From: Xanthomonas vesicatoria ATCC 35937
GTDB lineage: Bacteria > Pseudomonadota > Gammaproteobacteria > Xanthomonadales > Xanthomonadaceae
Length of the DNA: 64,000 nucleotides
Assembly: GCF_001908725.1 (NCBI RefSeq)
Contig: NZ_CP018725.1
Coordinates: forward strand, 2,481,501 to 2,545,500
Direction of reading: 5' to 3'
Below the pieces are notes generated by a model. It saw only the letters and a list, made by a program, of their open reading frames with translations. It was not told the origin of the DNA and searched no databases. This document shows positions 53,999 to 62,808 of this stretch, piece by piece (position 1 is the stretch's first letter; each line of letters begins with the position of its first letter). Made by a program: the position numbers and the translations under genes.

Positions 53999-54816
53999 GC
54001 CGGCAACCGCTGAGCCGCGACGACACCGCCATCCTGGTGCCGGCCTTGAACGAGGCGCTGCGCATCCGCGAAGTGGTCACCGACGCGCTGACCTATTGCT
54101 CAAACGTGATCGTGATCGACGACGGCTCCGACGACGGCACCGCCGAGTGCATCGCCGGTATGCCAGTGACGTTGATCCGCCACCCGCAGCGCAGGGGCAA
54201 GGGTGCCGCCCTGCGCAGCGGTTTTGCCGAAGCACAGCGGCTTGGCATGCGCGCGGTGATGACCATGGACGGCGATGGCCAGCACAAGGCGGCCGATTTC
54301 CCACGCCTGCTGGCCGCCGCCAACCGTCACCCCGGCTGCGTGATCATCGGTGCGCGCATGCGCAAGCGCGCCACCCAGCCCACCATCCGCCGCATCGGCA
54401 ACGACTTCGGCGACTGGGGCATTGCCTGGGCCTGCGGCTTCCAATTGGTCGACAGCCAGAGCGGCCAGCGGTTGTATCCGGCCTCGGTATTCACCCTGCC
54501 CGACGTGCCCGGCGAAGGCTTCGTGTTCGAAGCGCAGCTGCTGATTTCGGCTGCACGCCAGGCCGGTGCGCGCGTGGTCGCGGTGCCGATCGAAACCCGC
54601 TATGCCGGCACCTCGCCAGGCACGTTTCGCAAGAGCCATTTTCGGCTGGGGCGCGACCTGTGGAACATCACCTCGCACGTGGTCAAGCAGGTCTGGGCCT
54701 ATGGCCACGTCTGGCGCGAATACCGCCGCGTGCGCGCCACCCCGGTGATCGTTGACGATGCCGACGGCGAATTTGCTACTGTCCCTGCGGCCACCAAGAG
54801 CACCCCGTCCCCATGA
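53995..54816 (+). CDS. Glycosyltransferase family 2 of the pigment cluster
   Basis: 273 residues. GT-A fold: ILVPALNEALRIREVV, VIVIDDGSDDGTAECI, the donor-site MTMDGDGQHKAADF with its DGD acids, and HPGCVIIGARM. The C-terminus has FVFEAQLLISAARQAGARVVAVPIETRY. No membrane helix. Similar to dolichol-phosphate mannose synthase-like bacterial enzymes. In the xanthomonadin cluster it could add sugar to the polyene ester or its lipid carrier. It is translationally coupled to both neighbours (ATGA on both sides). Confidence 0.87.
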   Translation: MSRQPLSRDDTAILVPALNEALRIREVVTDALTYCSNVIVIDDGSDDGTAECIAGMPVTLIRHPQRRGKGAALRSGFAEAQRLGMRAVMTMDGDGQHKAADFPRLLAAANRHPGCVIIGARMRKRATQPTIRRIGNDFGDWGIAWACGFQLVDSQSGQRLYPASVFTLPDVPGEGFVFEAQLLISAARQAGARVVAVPIETRYAGTSPGTFRKSHFRLGRDLWNITSHVVKQVWAYGHVWREYRRVRATPVIVDDADGEFATVPAATKSTPSP

Positions 54817-56435
54817 ATGCACAGCGCGCCGATGTCGTGATCACCGGGGGCGGCCTTGCGGGCCTGAGCCTGGCATTGCAATTGAAACAACGCGATCCCG
54901 CACTGGCGATCACCGTGCTGGAGCGCCGTGCGCACCCGGTGCGCGAGGCGGCATTCAAGGTGGGGGAATCCACGGTGGAAATCGGCGCGCATTATTTTGC
55001 CGACGTTCTGGGGCTGCGCGAGCACCTGGAGACCGAGCAGATCCGCAAGTTCGGGTTTCGCTTTTTCTTCTCCGACAAGCGCGAAGACATCGACCGCTGC
55101 ACCGAGCTGGGCGTGAGCAAGATCCTACCCACGCCGTCCTGGCAGATCGACCGCGGCCGCTTCGAGAATTTCCTGGGCGAGCGCGCCCGTGCGCAGGGCA
55201 TTACCTTTGTCGACAGTTGCAGCGTCAAGGGCATTGAGTTGTCCGAAAACGACACCGACCATGCGGTGCGCTACGACCGCGATGGCACAGTCGGCACGCT
55301 GAGCGCACGTTGGGTGGTGGACGCCAGCGGCCGCGCCGGCCTGCTCAAGCGCAAGCTTGGCCTGGCACAGGACAACGACCACAACGCCAACGCGGTGTGG
55401 TGGCGCGTGGAAGGGCTGATCGACCCGAACGGTTGGTCGCAGGACAGCAGCTGGCTGCAGCGCTGCACCCCGCCGGACCGCTGGCGTTCCACCAATCACA
55501 TGTGCGGCCCGGGTTATTGGTTCTGGCTGATTCCGCTGTCCTCGGGTGCGCATTCGCTGGGCATCGTCTGCGATGCAGACATGCATCCGCTGGAAGGCAT
55601 GAACACCCACGACAAGGCGATGACCTGGCTGCGCACGCATCAGCCGCAGGTCGCCGCCACCCTCGACCAGGCCGACTACCGGTTGCAGGACTTCCTGTTC
55701 CTGCGCAATTTCTCTTACGGCTGCAAGCAGGTGTTCTCGCCGCAGCGCTGGGCACTGACCGGCGAAGCGGGCGTGTTCCTGGACCCGTTCTATTCGCCCG
55801 GCAGCGACTTCATCGCCATCTCCAATACGTATATCTGCGAATTGATCGGCCGCGACCGCGCCGGCAAGTCGCTCGGCCCATATGTGGAGCTATACCAGCA
55901 GCTGTATTTCTCGTTCTACGAGAACACCCTGACGTTGTACCAGGATCAGTACGCGCTGTTCGGCGACGAACAGGTCATGCCGGTCAAGGTGATCTGGGAT
56001 TACACCTATTACTGGTCGTTGCTGGCGCCGCTGTTCTGCAGCGGACGCATCGCCGATCTCAGCTTGCTATCGCGCATGAAAAACGACTTTCTCTATGCGC
56101 GCGACATGAATCTGGCAATGCAGCAGGTGTTGCACGACTGGGGTGTACGCAATACCGCCCAGGGCGTCGCCACTGGCACCGGCCGGCTGCTGGATCAATA
56201 CCTGATCGGCTGGTTCAACGAACTCAACGGCGCTTTGAACGACACGCTCGACAACGACGCATTTATCGCACGCGTCCATGGCAACGTCGCGCAGATGGCA
56301 GTACTGGCGCGCGAGATCCTGCAGCAGGCACGCCACCGCCACCCGGACCTGCCCGACCACGGCCTGGATGCATTGACGGCCAATGCCAACGGCGAGGCGA
56401 TTCTTACTGCCACTTGGTACGCCGACGCGGCATGA
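54813..56435 (+). CDS. Halogenase-family FAD monooxygenase of the pigment cluster
   Basis: 540 residues. FAD-binding GGGLAGLSLALQ (12-23), VGEST at about 50-54, and a WxWxIP motif as GYWFWLIPLS (Trp236, Trp238, Pro241), the mark of flavin-dependent halogenases. Further FAD contacts are LTGEAGVFLDPFYSPGSDF. Xanthomonadins are brominated aryl polyenes, so this is the natural candidate for bromination or hydroxylation of the aryl ring. Last gene of the plus-strand half of the cluster; overlaps the glycosyltransferase stop by ATGA. The reduced flavin supplier is not encoded here. Confidence 0.88.
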   Translation: MNAQRADVVITGGGLAGLSLALQLKQRDPALAITVLERRAHPVREAAFKVGESTVEIGAHYFADVLGLREHLETEQIRKFGFRFFFSDKREDIDRCTELGVSKILPTPSWQIDRGRFENFLGERARAQGITFVDSCSVKGIELSENDTDHAVRYDRDGTVGTLSARWVVDASGRAGLLKRKLGLAQDNDHNANAVWWRVEGLIDPNGWSQDSSWLQRCTPPDRWRSTNHMCGPGYWFWLIPLSSGAHSLGIVCDADMHPLEGMNTHDKAMTWLRTHQPQVAATLDQADYRLQDFLFLRNFSYGCKQVFSPQRWALTGEAGVFLDPFYSPGSDFIAISNTYICELIGRDRAGKSLGPYVELYQQLYFSFYENTLTLYQDQYALFGDEQVMPVKVIWDYTYYWSLLAPLFCSGRIADLSLLSRMKNDFLYARDMNLAMQQVLHDWGVRNTAQGVATGTGRLLDQYLIGWFNELNGALNDTLDNDAFIARVHGNVAQMAVLAREILQQARHRHPDLPDHGLDALTANANGEAILTATWYADAA

Positions 56436-56596
56436 ACTTGGCGAACGCACCGGCAACGGTGCGTTTTGCGTGGTTCAAGCTTTCTTGATCCGCGCGCACT
56501 GTACGCGCGAGCGTGCCGGTCATGAAGGTCGAACAGATCGGCAGCCAAGCCGGCATACGCTGCTCACAACCATGCACACCGACACCGTCGACTGGT

Positions 56597-56699
56597 CCTT
56601 GCCCGGGCCACCGTCGCGGGACCTGACGCGGCATGGATGCCGGGTAAGCGCTTACAAGGACGTCCTTGCAGCGTGTCCCGTGAGGGTGCACGGCAAGGG
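56597..56699. repeat. Long imperfect palindrome, orientation A (copy 3)
   Basis: Starts CCTTGCCCGGGCCACCGTCG and closes with GTCCCGTGAGGGTGCACGGC, about 24-bp arms with a few mismatches; inner GCGGCAT-GG-ATGCCG hairpin. Close relative of copy 2 at 35934-36035 (shared GTCGCGGGACCT, ACGCGGCATGGATGCCG, GGACGT.CTTGC.GCGTGTCCC). Confidence 0.72.
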
Positions 56700-56830
56700 C
56701 CCTGCAACGAAGGCCCAGATCGGCCGCTCCACACCAGACGCATCGGCACCATTCAATTCCCTCATCGAGGCAGCCGGAAGCTTGAGCTTCAGCGCAGCCT
56801 GGATGTTCTCAAGCCAACGTCGTCGAGGCG

Positions 56831-56930
56831 CGATGCCTCACCGCCTGAGGGATACGCCGCAAGTACGTGCATGTAGGCTCGGTGGTGGCATCCATGCCGC
56901 CACACGGTCCCGCAAGCGGAGAGGACATCG
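56831..56930. repeat. Long imperfect palindrome, orientation B (copy 4)
   Basis: Arms CGATGCCTCACCGC... and ...GCAAGCGGAGAGGACATCG, inner GGTGGCAT-CC-ATGCCGCC hairpin (about 56884-56900). Shares TAGGCTCGGTGG.GGCATCCATG and CACACGGTCC.CAAGCGG with copy 1. Confidence 0.72.
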
Positions 56931-57016
56931 CATCTGGCAACGTGGTCGTGTGCTGGTGGGAACCACAAAGCCGACTGCGTCCATCTAGCGTTGGCACAGT
57001 TGTTTTGTTAGCCCCT

Positions 57017-57754
57017 TCAGCCCATCCCGCCATTGATGCCAATGACCTGGCCATTGATGTAGCCAGCCGCGTCCGAGCACAGGAAGGCGACCAGCGCGGC
57101 GACTTCGTCGGGTTTGCCGACGCGGCCGGCCGGCACCAATTGCTTGATCACCTCCGGCGCGAAACTGTCGCCGACCATGTCGCTTTCGATCACGCCAGGC
57201 GCGACGACGTTCACTGCGATGCCGCGGCTGGCCATTTCGCGCGAGAGCGACTTGCTGGCGCCATGTAACGCCGCCTTTGCGGCGGCGTAGTTGGTCTGCC
57301 CGCGATTGCCCAGCACTGCCGCCACCGACGACACGCTGACGATGCGCCCCCAGCGCGTGCGTGCCATCGGCAACAACAACGGTTGGGTGACATTGAAAAA
57401 GCCGTGCAGCGACACGTCGATGACGCGGTGCCACTGCTCCGCATTCATGCCCGCCATCGGCGCGTCGTCGTGAATGCCGGCGTTATTGACCACAATCTGG
57501 ATCGGGCCGGCTTCCAGCAGGCGCTCAAGCGCCGCACCGCTGGCCTGCGCATCGGCCACATCGAAGGCCACCGCTTCGGCGCTGCCGCCGGCGGCCACGA
57601 TCGCGGCAACCACCTCTTGCGCACGCGCCAGGTTGCGATTGGCATGCACGATCACGTGCCGGCCCTGCGCGGCCAGATGACGACAGATTGCACCGCCAAG
57701 ATCGCCGCTGCCGCCGGTGACCAACGCACGACGCTGTGGAATGGATGTGCTCAT
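57017..57754 (-). CDS. 3-oxoacyl-ACP reductase of the pigment cluster
   Basis: 245 residues, classical short-chain dehydrogenase: NADP motif TGGSGDLGGAI (13-23), NNAG at 90-93, and catalytic Ser143, Tyr156, Lys160 (SVSSVAAVLGNRGQTNYAAAK spacing). C-terminal PAGRVGKPDEVAALVAFLCSDAAGYINGQVI as in FabG. It should reduce the 3-keto intermediate in polyene extension. The ATG at 57754 is preferred; upstream in-frame codons (to 57841) lack family similarity, although the ribosome binding site is weak. Minus strand, convergent with the ketosynthase operon, about 290 bp from the next gene. Confidence 0.9.
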   Translation of the reverse strand: MSTSIPQRRALVTGGSGDLGGAICRHLAAQGRHVIVHANRNLARAQEVVAAIVAAGGSAEAVAFDVADAQASGAALERLLEAGPIQIVVNNAGIHDDAPMAGMNAEQWHRVIDVSLHGFFNVTQPLLLPMARTRWGRIVSVSSVAAVLGNRGQTNYAAAKAALHGASKSLSREMASRGIAVNVVAPGVIESDMVGDSFAPEVIKQLVPAGRVGKPDEVAALVAFLCSDAAGYINGQVIGINGGMG

Positions 57755-58046
57755 GGAAATCTCGTCGAAGCCAGATCGCGGCAGGAGGCCCACCATCCTA
57801 GCGATTCGCAGCCGGCGCAGGAACAACCTTGCCGCATCCATCGCAGCAAGCTTTGTGTGCGAGATGCACGATCGGTCTACCGCATCGCACGTGCGTGCGC
57901 CGCTACGAAAGGCGTGCTGCCAGGCGCGGCGACACCATGGAGCGAATAATTGTCAGGTGAAGATGACGATGCACTCGGAAACCGAATGCACGCGTGCCAT
58001 GCCTCACCGAGCCCTGGCGATGCGCGCAATCGATGAGTTGGCCGCG
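57755..58046. other. Gap upstream of the ketoreductase gene
   Basis: 292 bp between the ketoreductase start and the ApeP-like stop. No gene or convincing hairpin is visible; an internal promoter for the ketoreductase is possible but not located. Confidence 0.4.
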
Positions 58047-58484
58047 CTACGCCTGCGCCGCGCCCAGCATCACCGTGGCACGGCCTTCGGCGAGCAGCTG
58101 CGCCTGATGGGTGAGACGGAAACTGTATTGTTGGCTGTCCTCGCCTTGCATCAGCACCTGCGCTTCGCACTCGATGGCGTCGGGCAGGGCGTCCAGATAT
58201 GTCACGTGCAGTTCCACCCCACGCAGCGCAACGAGCATACCCGGGCGCACCGGCTTGCCGGACGCTCGACCCAGCAGGCCACCATGTACGGCCATGGCCT
58301 GCGCGCCGTATTCGCATAGATGCACCGCGCGCAGGCGTCCATCCGCACGCAGCGGATGCATGTCGTTGCAATGCGCGTGACTGCGGACGACGATGCGCTG
58401 CGCATCACAGGTCACGACCTCGTCCCACAGGCACATGCTGCCCTGGTGCGGAATCAGCGTGGCAATCGCGTCACGTCCCTGCAT
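58047..58484 (-). CDS. ApeP/FabA-like 3-hydroxyacyl-ACP dehydratase
   Basis: 145 residues, hotdog fold: IATLIPHQGSMCLWDEVV with the active-site His, LCEYGAQAMAVHGGLL and KPVRPGMLVALRGVELHV. The LIPHQGSMxL.D pattern is characteristic of the aryl-polyene ApeP dehydratases, which dehydrate 3-hydroxyacyl intermediates. It overlaps the end of the MMPL gene (58471-58484), implying a single transcript. A second hotdog enzyme at 62510-62797 may provide the complementary dehydratase partner. Confidence 0.85.
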   Translation of the reverse strand: MQGRDAIATLIPHQGSMCLWDEVVTCDAQRIVVRSHAHCNDMHPLRADGRLRAVHLCEYGAQAMAVHGGLLGRASGKPVRPGMLVALRGVELHVTYLDALPDAIECEAQVLMQGEDSQQYSFRLTHQAQLLAEGRATVMLGAAQA

Positions 58485-60837
58485 GCGGCTCTCCGTTGGC
58501 ACTGCGCTCCTGCGCTGGCTCGCGCGACACCAGCAACGCCAGGATGAAATTGAACAGCACGCCCAGTGCCACCGTGCTGCCGATCGCACGCAATACCGGA
58601 ATACTGGAAGCGGCCAGCAGCGCGAACACCAGCAATGTCATCAGGCTGCACACGATCAACGCATGCAGCGTGCGCAGCTGATCGGCGTGATCGTCGCCGG
58701 CGTGATCGAAGAACAATGCGTAATCCAGGCCCAGGCCCGCGGCCAGAATCAGCGCGATCAAATGGAACAGATTGAGCTCCACGCCGATGCCGCGCAGGAT
58801 TGCCAGGATCAGCACGGTGGTCAGCGCCATCGGCAACAACACGCGCACGATACGGCGCGGGCTGCGCAATGCGATCGCCACCGTCACTGCAAGCAGCAAC
58901 GCCGCTACACCGAGGGCCCCCAGCACCCGGCCGCGGTAGGCGGCCACCAGCGATTCGGATGCGTCCTTGAGGTCTAGCAATTGCGCATCGCTGCCCTGCA
59001 ACGCCGCCGCCAACACGGCCGGATCATGCATGCCTGTGAGTGACACCAGAGCGGTTGTACGATCGCCGCGCCCCAGCAGCAAGCCACCCACCGAGGTGGC
59101 CAGCGGCGAGCCGGTCAGATCCTTCGGCAGCAGCGGCGGTGCGCGCTTGGCGGCCTCCAGATCCTGCAGGAATGGCGCAAATGCATCGCTACGGAATGGC
59201 GTGGCCGCCACCGCGCGCTCGGTCAGCGCGCGCGCCTGCGCCGCATCCGGCAATGCCGCCTGACGCGCCTGTTGGGTCTTGGCACTGGGCAGATACCGCG
59301 CGGCCATGTCGTAGCCGGCCAGGGCGCCGTCGCGTACCAGCGCATCCAGCCGTGGCCGCAGCTGCTCGCTGGCCTGCAGCGCGGCCTCATCGTTGGCCGC
59401 AGACAGCGCGAGCACGTAGCGCACATCGGGCGCGCCGAGTTCCTGACGCAAGTGGGTGTCCTGCGCCAATGCCTTGGGCGGCACCGGGGTGAGTTTGGAC
59501 AGGTCGTTCTGCCAGAACTGGCCGGGCGCGAACGCGATCACCGCACTACCGATCACCGCGATCACCGCCAGGCTGATGCGTGGCCGCGGCAAACGCGCGA
59601 TGCCACGCCACAGCCCTGCCAACAGGCGCGAGTCGGCATAGTCGCGCGGGGCCGGGTCGATCAGCCATGGCAATAGCCAACGCGTGGTCACTGCCGCAGT
59701 GGCCAGACCTGCGATGGTGAACACCGCCAGTTGGCGCAAGCCATCCACGCCGGAAAACAGAAAAGTCACATACGCAATGCAGGTGGACACCACGCCAGTC
59801 GCCAGCGTCGGCCACAAATGCCGCGCGTTGTCGCGTGGATCCAGCCCGGGGCGCTGATGGCTGAACAAGTGGATCGGGTAATCCTGCACCACGCCGATCA
59901 ACGTGAAGCCGAACGCCACGGTGATGCCGTGCACGCCATCGAACAGCAGCGCCACCGCGCCCAGTCCGGCGAGGCCGGCACTGGCCAGCGGCAATACGCC
60001 CAGCACCGGGATCTTCCAGCTGCGGTAGGCGATCATCAACAACAGCACCAGACCCACCGTATCCAGCGTGCCGATCCATTGCGACTCGCCCTGGGTGCGC
60101 GCGGTGATCTCCACCGCGAATGCACCTGGGCCAGTCAAGGTCAGCTGCGTCGTGGTGCCCTTGCTGACCTTCGCAAATGCCGCCCGCACCGCATCGTAGG
60201 CCAGTTGCTGGCCGGTGGGATCGAAGCCGGCCGCATGCGTCTGCACGATCAACAGGGCCGAGGTGCCGGCGCGATCGAACCACACCCCATTGCGCGTTTG
60301 CGGTGCGGCCGCCGGCTGAAGGGTCTCGGCCAGGTGTAGCACTTCCAGCGTCGGGTCGCGCGGCAGCAGCGGCTCCACCATCGCCGCTGCCGGCGAGCCC
60401 AGATCCTGCACGCGTGACTGCAGCGCCGCTTCGAGCATCGCCGCGTCCAGCGGTGCGGTGTCGAAGCTGTCGCTGAGCAGGTAGCGATACGGCAGCAAGC
60501 GCTCCGGAATTGCCTCCAACCCCGCAGTGCCACCATTGCCGACCAGCTCGAACAGCGCCGGCTGCGCGGCCAATGCATGGTGCAACCGCTGCGATTGCTC
60601 GGCCAGGGTGGCCGGGTCGCTATTGGACAAGGCCATCAGCAACAGCCGCGAACCCGGGCCTTCGCCCAGTTCTTCGATCAACAATTTTTGCGCCGGCGTG
60701 CGCGGGGCGGGCATGAATTTTCGTAGATCGCCCGTGACCTTGAGCGTCTCGCTCAACCAGAGCCCGGCCACCACCAGCACTGCCAGCCACAGCAAAGCCA
60801 GGCCAATGCGACGGTTTGCGTTCAATTCAAACGACAT
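58471..60837 (-). CDS. MMPL/RND-family exporter of the pigment cluster
   Basis: 788 residues, about 11-12 membrane helices in two halves. Helix 1 at residues 11-29, then a large periplasmic loop, followed by helix groups around 250-400 (VGLVLLLMIAYRSWKIPVLGVLPLASAGL) and, after a second loop, around 640-780 (VLGALGVAALLLAVTVAIALRS, HLIALILAAGLGLDYALFFDH). The helix motif GLGLDYALFFDHAGDD contains the proton-relay Asp typical of MMPL proteins. It probably moves the finished pigment or its lipid conjugate across or out of the inner membrane. Starts with ATG at 60837; 130 bp after the LolA-like gene. Confidence 0.88.
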   Translation of the reverse strand: MSFELNANRRIGLALLWLAVLVVAGLWLSETLKVTGDLRKFMPAPRTPAQKLLIEELGEGPGSRLLLMALSNSDPATLAEQSQRLHHALAAQPALFELVGNGGTAGLEAIPERLLPYRYLLSDSFDTAPLDAAMLEAALQSRVQDLGSPAAAMVEPLLPRDPTLEVLHLAETLQPAAAPQTRNGVWFDRAGTSALLIVQTHAAGFDPTGQQLAYDAVRAAFAKVSKGTTTQLTLTGPGAFAVEITARTQGESQWIGTLDTVGLVLLLMIAYRSWKIPVLGVLPLASAGLAGLGAVALLFDGVHGITVAFGFTLIGVVQDYPIHLFSHQRPGLDPRDNARHLWPTLATGVVSTCIAYVTFLFSGVDGLRQLAVFTIAGLATAAVTTRWLLPWLIDPAPRDYADSRLLAGLWRGIARLPRPRISLAVIAVIGSAVIAFAPGQFWQNDLSKLTPVPPKALAQDTHLRQELGAPDVRYVLALSAANDEAALQASEQLRPRLDALVRDGALAGYDMAARYLPSAKTQQARQAALPDAAQARALTERAVAATPFRSDAFAPFLQDLEAAKRAPPLLPKDLTGSPLATSVGGLLLGRGDRTTALVSLTGMHDPAVLAAALQGSDAQLLDLKDASESLVAAYRGRVLGALGVAALLLAVTVAIALRSPRRIVRVLLPMALTTVLILAILRGIGVELNLFHLIALILAAGLGLDYALFFDHAGDDHADQLRTLHALIVCSLMTLLVFALLAASSIPVLRAIGSTVALGVLFNFILALLVSREPAQERSANGEPHAGT

Positions 60838-60967
60838 GCAACCGCCTCACTGCAACGGACGACGTCGAAGCCGTGAACGGTATCGGCTAGTGGTGCTACG
60901 ACACCTTGTTCGCAAGCACACGACCTGGTGTTTTCGACGACGGCTGGCGCGACCTGCCCGTGCGTGG

Positions 60968-61615
60968 TCACGCGCCCGAACCGTGGCAGAGCGTGGTCAG
61001 CGCTGCGGCATCGCTGACGCTGGCTGCCGCACGTGCCGCACCGGCCAGCAGCGTCCGTTGCACATCGCCCTTGGCGGGGATGCTTTCGATGCAGCGCAGC
61101 TCATCGTTGCTACCGTACAGACGCAGTTCGCGCACTTGCTTGGCGACTGCGGCGTCTTTGGGCTGCAAGGTCAGTTGCCAGATCTGCGCTGTGCCTTGCC
61201 CGCTGAGACGATACTGCTGTTCCAGCAACGCGCGATCACCCGACAGCAGCGCGCCGAAGCCCGACTTCAACCCAGCCAGTTCGGGTACACGGCTCAACGA
61301 AAACTTGCGCGGCTGTTTGCCCTCGCGTTCGAGCACGCCTTCGTCGCCCCGCAAGGTGGTGGTCTCGCGATACGGCGCGCTGACTTCCCGCACCAGGGTC
61401 TGCGCATCCGGGCGACGGTAGTGGCCCTGCACGCGCAACGGCGTTTTCAGCAAAGCCGAGCCACGCAGTTCGATGAACTCGGTACTGACCGGTGCGGGAC
61501 GTGCCAGGCGCTGCAGCACCTGCCCAACATCCAGGGCCTCAGGCGGTGCGGCGCATAGCGGTGCGGCGCTGAACAGCAGTATCAGCATCCACGGCAGGGT
61601 GCGGCGCATCGGCAT
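60968..61615 (-). CDS. LolA-like exported carrier protein of the pigment cluster
   Basis: 215 residues with a signal peptide (MPMRRTLPWMLILLFSAAPLCA). Beta-rich mature part with FIELRGSALLKTPLRVQGHYRRPDAQTLVREVSAPYRETTTL, like the outer-membrane-lipoprotein carrier LolA fold. An alternative ATG at 61609 removes two residues. It overlaps the 3' end of the acyltransferase gene by 77 bp, unusually long, so its signal peptide lies within that gene's C-terminal codons. Such LolA-like proteins are always present in aryl-polyene clusters and are thought to carry the lipid-linked pigment through the periplasm; this has not been shown here. Confidence 0.8.
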   Translation of the reverse strand: MPMRRTLPWMLILLFSAAPLCAAPPEALDVGQVLQRLARPAPVSTEFIELRGSALLKTPLRVQGHYRRPDAQTLVREVSAPYRETTTLRGDEGVLEREGKQPRKFSLSRVPELAGLKSGFGALLSGDRALLEQQYRLSGQGTAQIWQLTLQPKDAAVAKQVRELRLYGSNDELRCIESIPAKGDVQRTLLAGAARAAASVSDAAALTTLCHGSGA

Positions 61616-62513
61616 GGTGTGTGTTCCAGAAATCGTAGAAGTTGAACCAGTTGTAAGGCGCATAGCGTGTGTAATGTTCCAGCCTGGCGGCGTAATCGCG
61701 CATGAGTACTGCCAGCACAGGCGCACGTTGCCGGCGCGGCACATCCAGACCTTCACTGAAGGTCTCGAACGCCAGCTCGTAATGGTTGCCGCCGCGATAC
61801 AGGCCGAAGGCCAGCACCACCGGCACCTTGAGCGCGGCGGCGATCAACCACGGCGAGGTCGGGAACATCGCGTTGCGGCCAAGGAACATCGCCGGCAGCG
61901 CCGGGTCGCCTTCGCGCGGGCGATCGATCAGCAGCGCCACCAGCGCACCGGCGTCGGTGGCGTCCTTGATCGCCATGACGATCGAGGTTGCGTCCATGCC
62001 TGCATCGATGATGTTGGCGGCCAGCTGCGGGTTGAGCGCGCCCAGCAGGTCGGTCATCGCGCGGTTATGCGCCTTGTCCAGCACCACCTTGACCTGCACG
62101 TCCGGGCGCTCCGTGGCCAGCACGCGCAGCGCATCGAAACTACCCAGGTGCGATCCGAAGATCAGCACGCCGCGGCCGCGGTCCATCTGCGTGTGCAGTT
62201 GATCCAGCCCGGTGATGTCGACGCGGAAGCGCTGCATCTGCCCGCACAACATGTAGACGCGGTCCAGGATGGTCGACGCAAAGGTGTGGATATGCCGCGC
62301 CACATCGCGCAGCGTGGCCGGGCGGCCCAGCACGCGCGCCAGATAGGCACGCGAAGCGGCGCGCTCGGGCGCACGCACCAGCAAAAAGTACAGCGTGATC
62401 GGGTACAGCAGCGCGCGCCCCACCGCACGCCCGGCATGCCGGGCGATGCCGCGGATCAACCACAACGCAAAGCGCCCGCCACCTTCCGGACGCTGCTTCC
62501 AATGCTTGCTCAT
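61539..62513 (-). CDS. LpxL-like lysophospholipid/lipid A acyltransferase of the pigment cluster
   Basis: 324 residues. One N-terminal helix (LLYPITLYFLLVRAPERAASRA), then the HX4D-type acyltransferase core: FGSHLGSFDALRVL with the catalytic His and Asp, KVVLDKAHNRAM, and IDRPREGDPALPAMFLGRNAMFPTSPW, like lipid A lauroyl/myristoyl acyltransferases. It probably transfers the polyene acid from ACP onto a lipid or sugar acceptor at the inner membrane. It is translationally coupled to the hotdog gene before it (ATGA, 62510-62513) and overlaps the LolA-like gene after it. Confidence 0.87.
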   Translation of the reverse strand: MSKHWKQRPEGGGRFALWLIRGIARHAGRAVGRALLYPITLYFLLVRAPERAASRAYLARVLGRPATLRDVARHIHTFASTILDRVYMLCGQMQRFRVDITGLDQLHTQMDRGRGVLIFGSHLGSFDALRVLATERPDVQVKVVLDKAHNRAMTDLLGALNPQLAANIIDAGMDATSIVMAIKDATDAGALVALLIDRPREGDPALPAMFLGRNAMFPTSPWLIAAALKVPVVLAFGLYRGGNHYELAFETFSEGLDVPRRQRAPVLAVLMRDYAARLEHYTRYAPYNWFNFYDFWNTHHADAPHPAVDADTAVQRRTAMRRTA

Positions 62514-62797
62514 GCCGCCGCCTCCGCCACCAGTTCGCCGCTGACCAGCAGTGCATCGTCACGCTGCACGCGGAAGCGCCAACGCGGGCCTTCGCCTTCC
62601 AGCAGGATCGACGCGGTCTGCCCGGGCAGTAACGGCTGCACGAACTTCACCTGCGGCAGCCGTGCCGCGGCGCGTGGGCCATGCAGCGCCTCCACCGCCT
62701 GCAGCACATGGTCGAGCACGACCACGCCAGGCACTACGGGACGACCCGGAAAATGCCCGGGCAGGCAGGGATGATCATGCGGTACGACGAAATCCAT
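62510..62797 (-). CDS. Small hotdog dehydratase of the pigment cluster
   Basis: 95 residues: MDFVVPHDHPCLPGHFPGRPVVPGVVVLDHVLQAV, in which DHPCLPGHFPGRPVVPG is the FabZ/FabA active-site pattern with catalytic His, then KFVQPLLPGQTASILLEGEG. Likely a 3-hydroxyacyl-ACP dehydratase working with the ApeP-like protein, or an ACP-thioester-binding relative. The short length fits the ApeI-type subunits of aryl-polyene clusters. It is coupled (ATGA) to the acyltransferase gene and starts 11 bp after the PlsC-like stop. Confidence 0.85.
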   Translation of the reverse strand: MDFVVPHDHPCLPGHFPGRPVVPGVVVLDHVLQAVEALHGPRAAARLPQVKFVQPLLPGQTASILLEGEGPRWRFRVQRDDALLVSGELVAEAAA

Positions 62798-62808
62798 AAG
62801 CGCGGAAC

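Larger units (their letters stand above)
56436..57016. other. Gap between the two convergent halves of the pigment cluster
   Basis: 581 bp without a gene. It carries two long palindromes, 56597-56699 and 56831-56930, which are in opposed orientation with about 131 bp between them. The same pair, in swapped order, lies at 35.7-36.0 kb. Confidence 0.7.
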
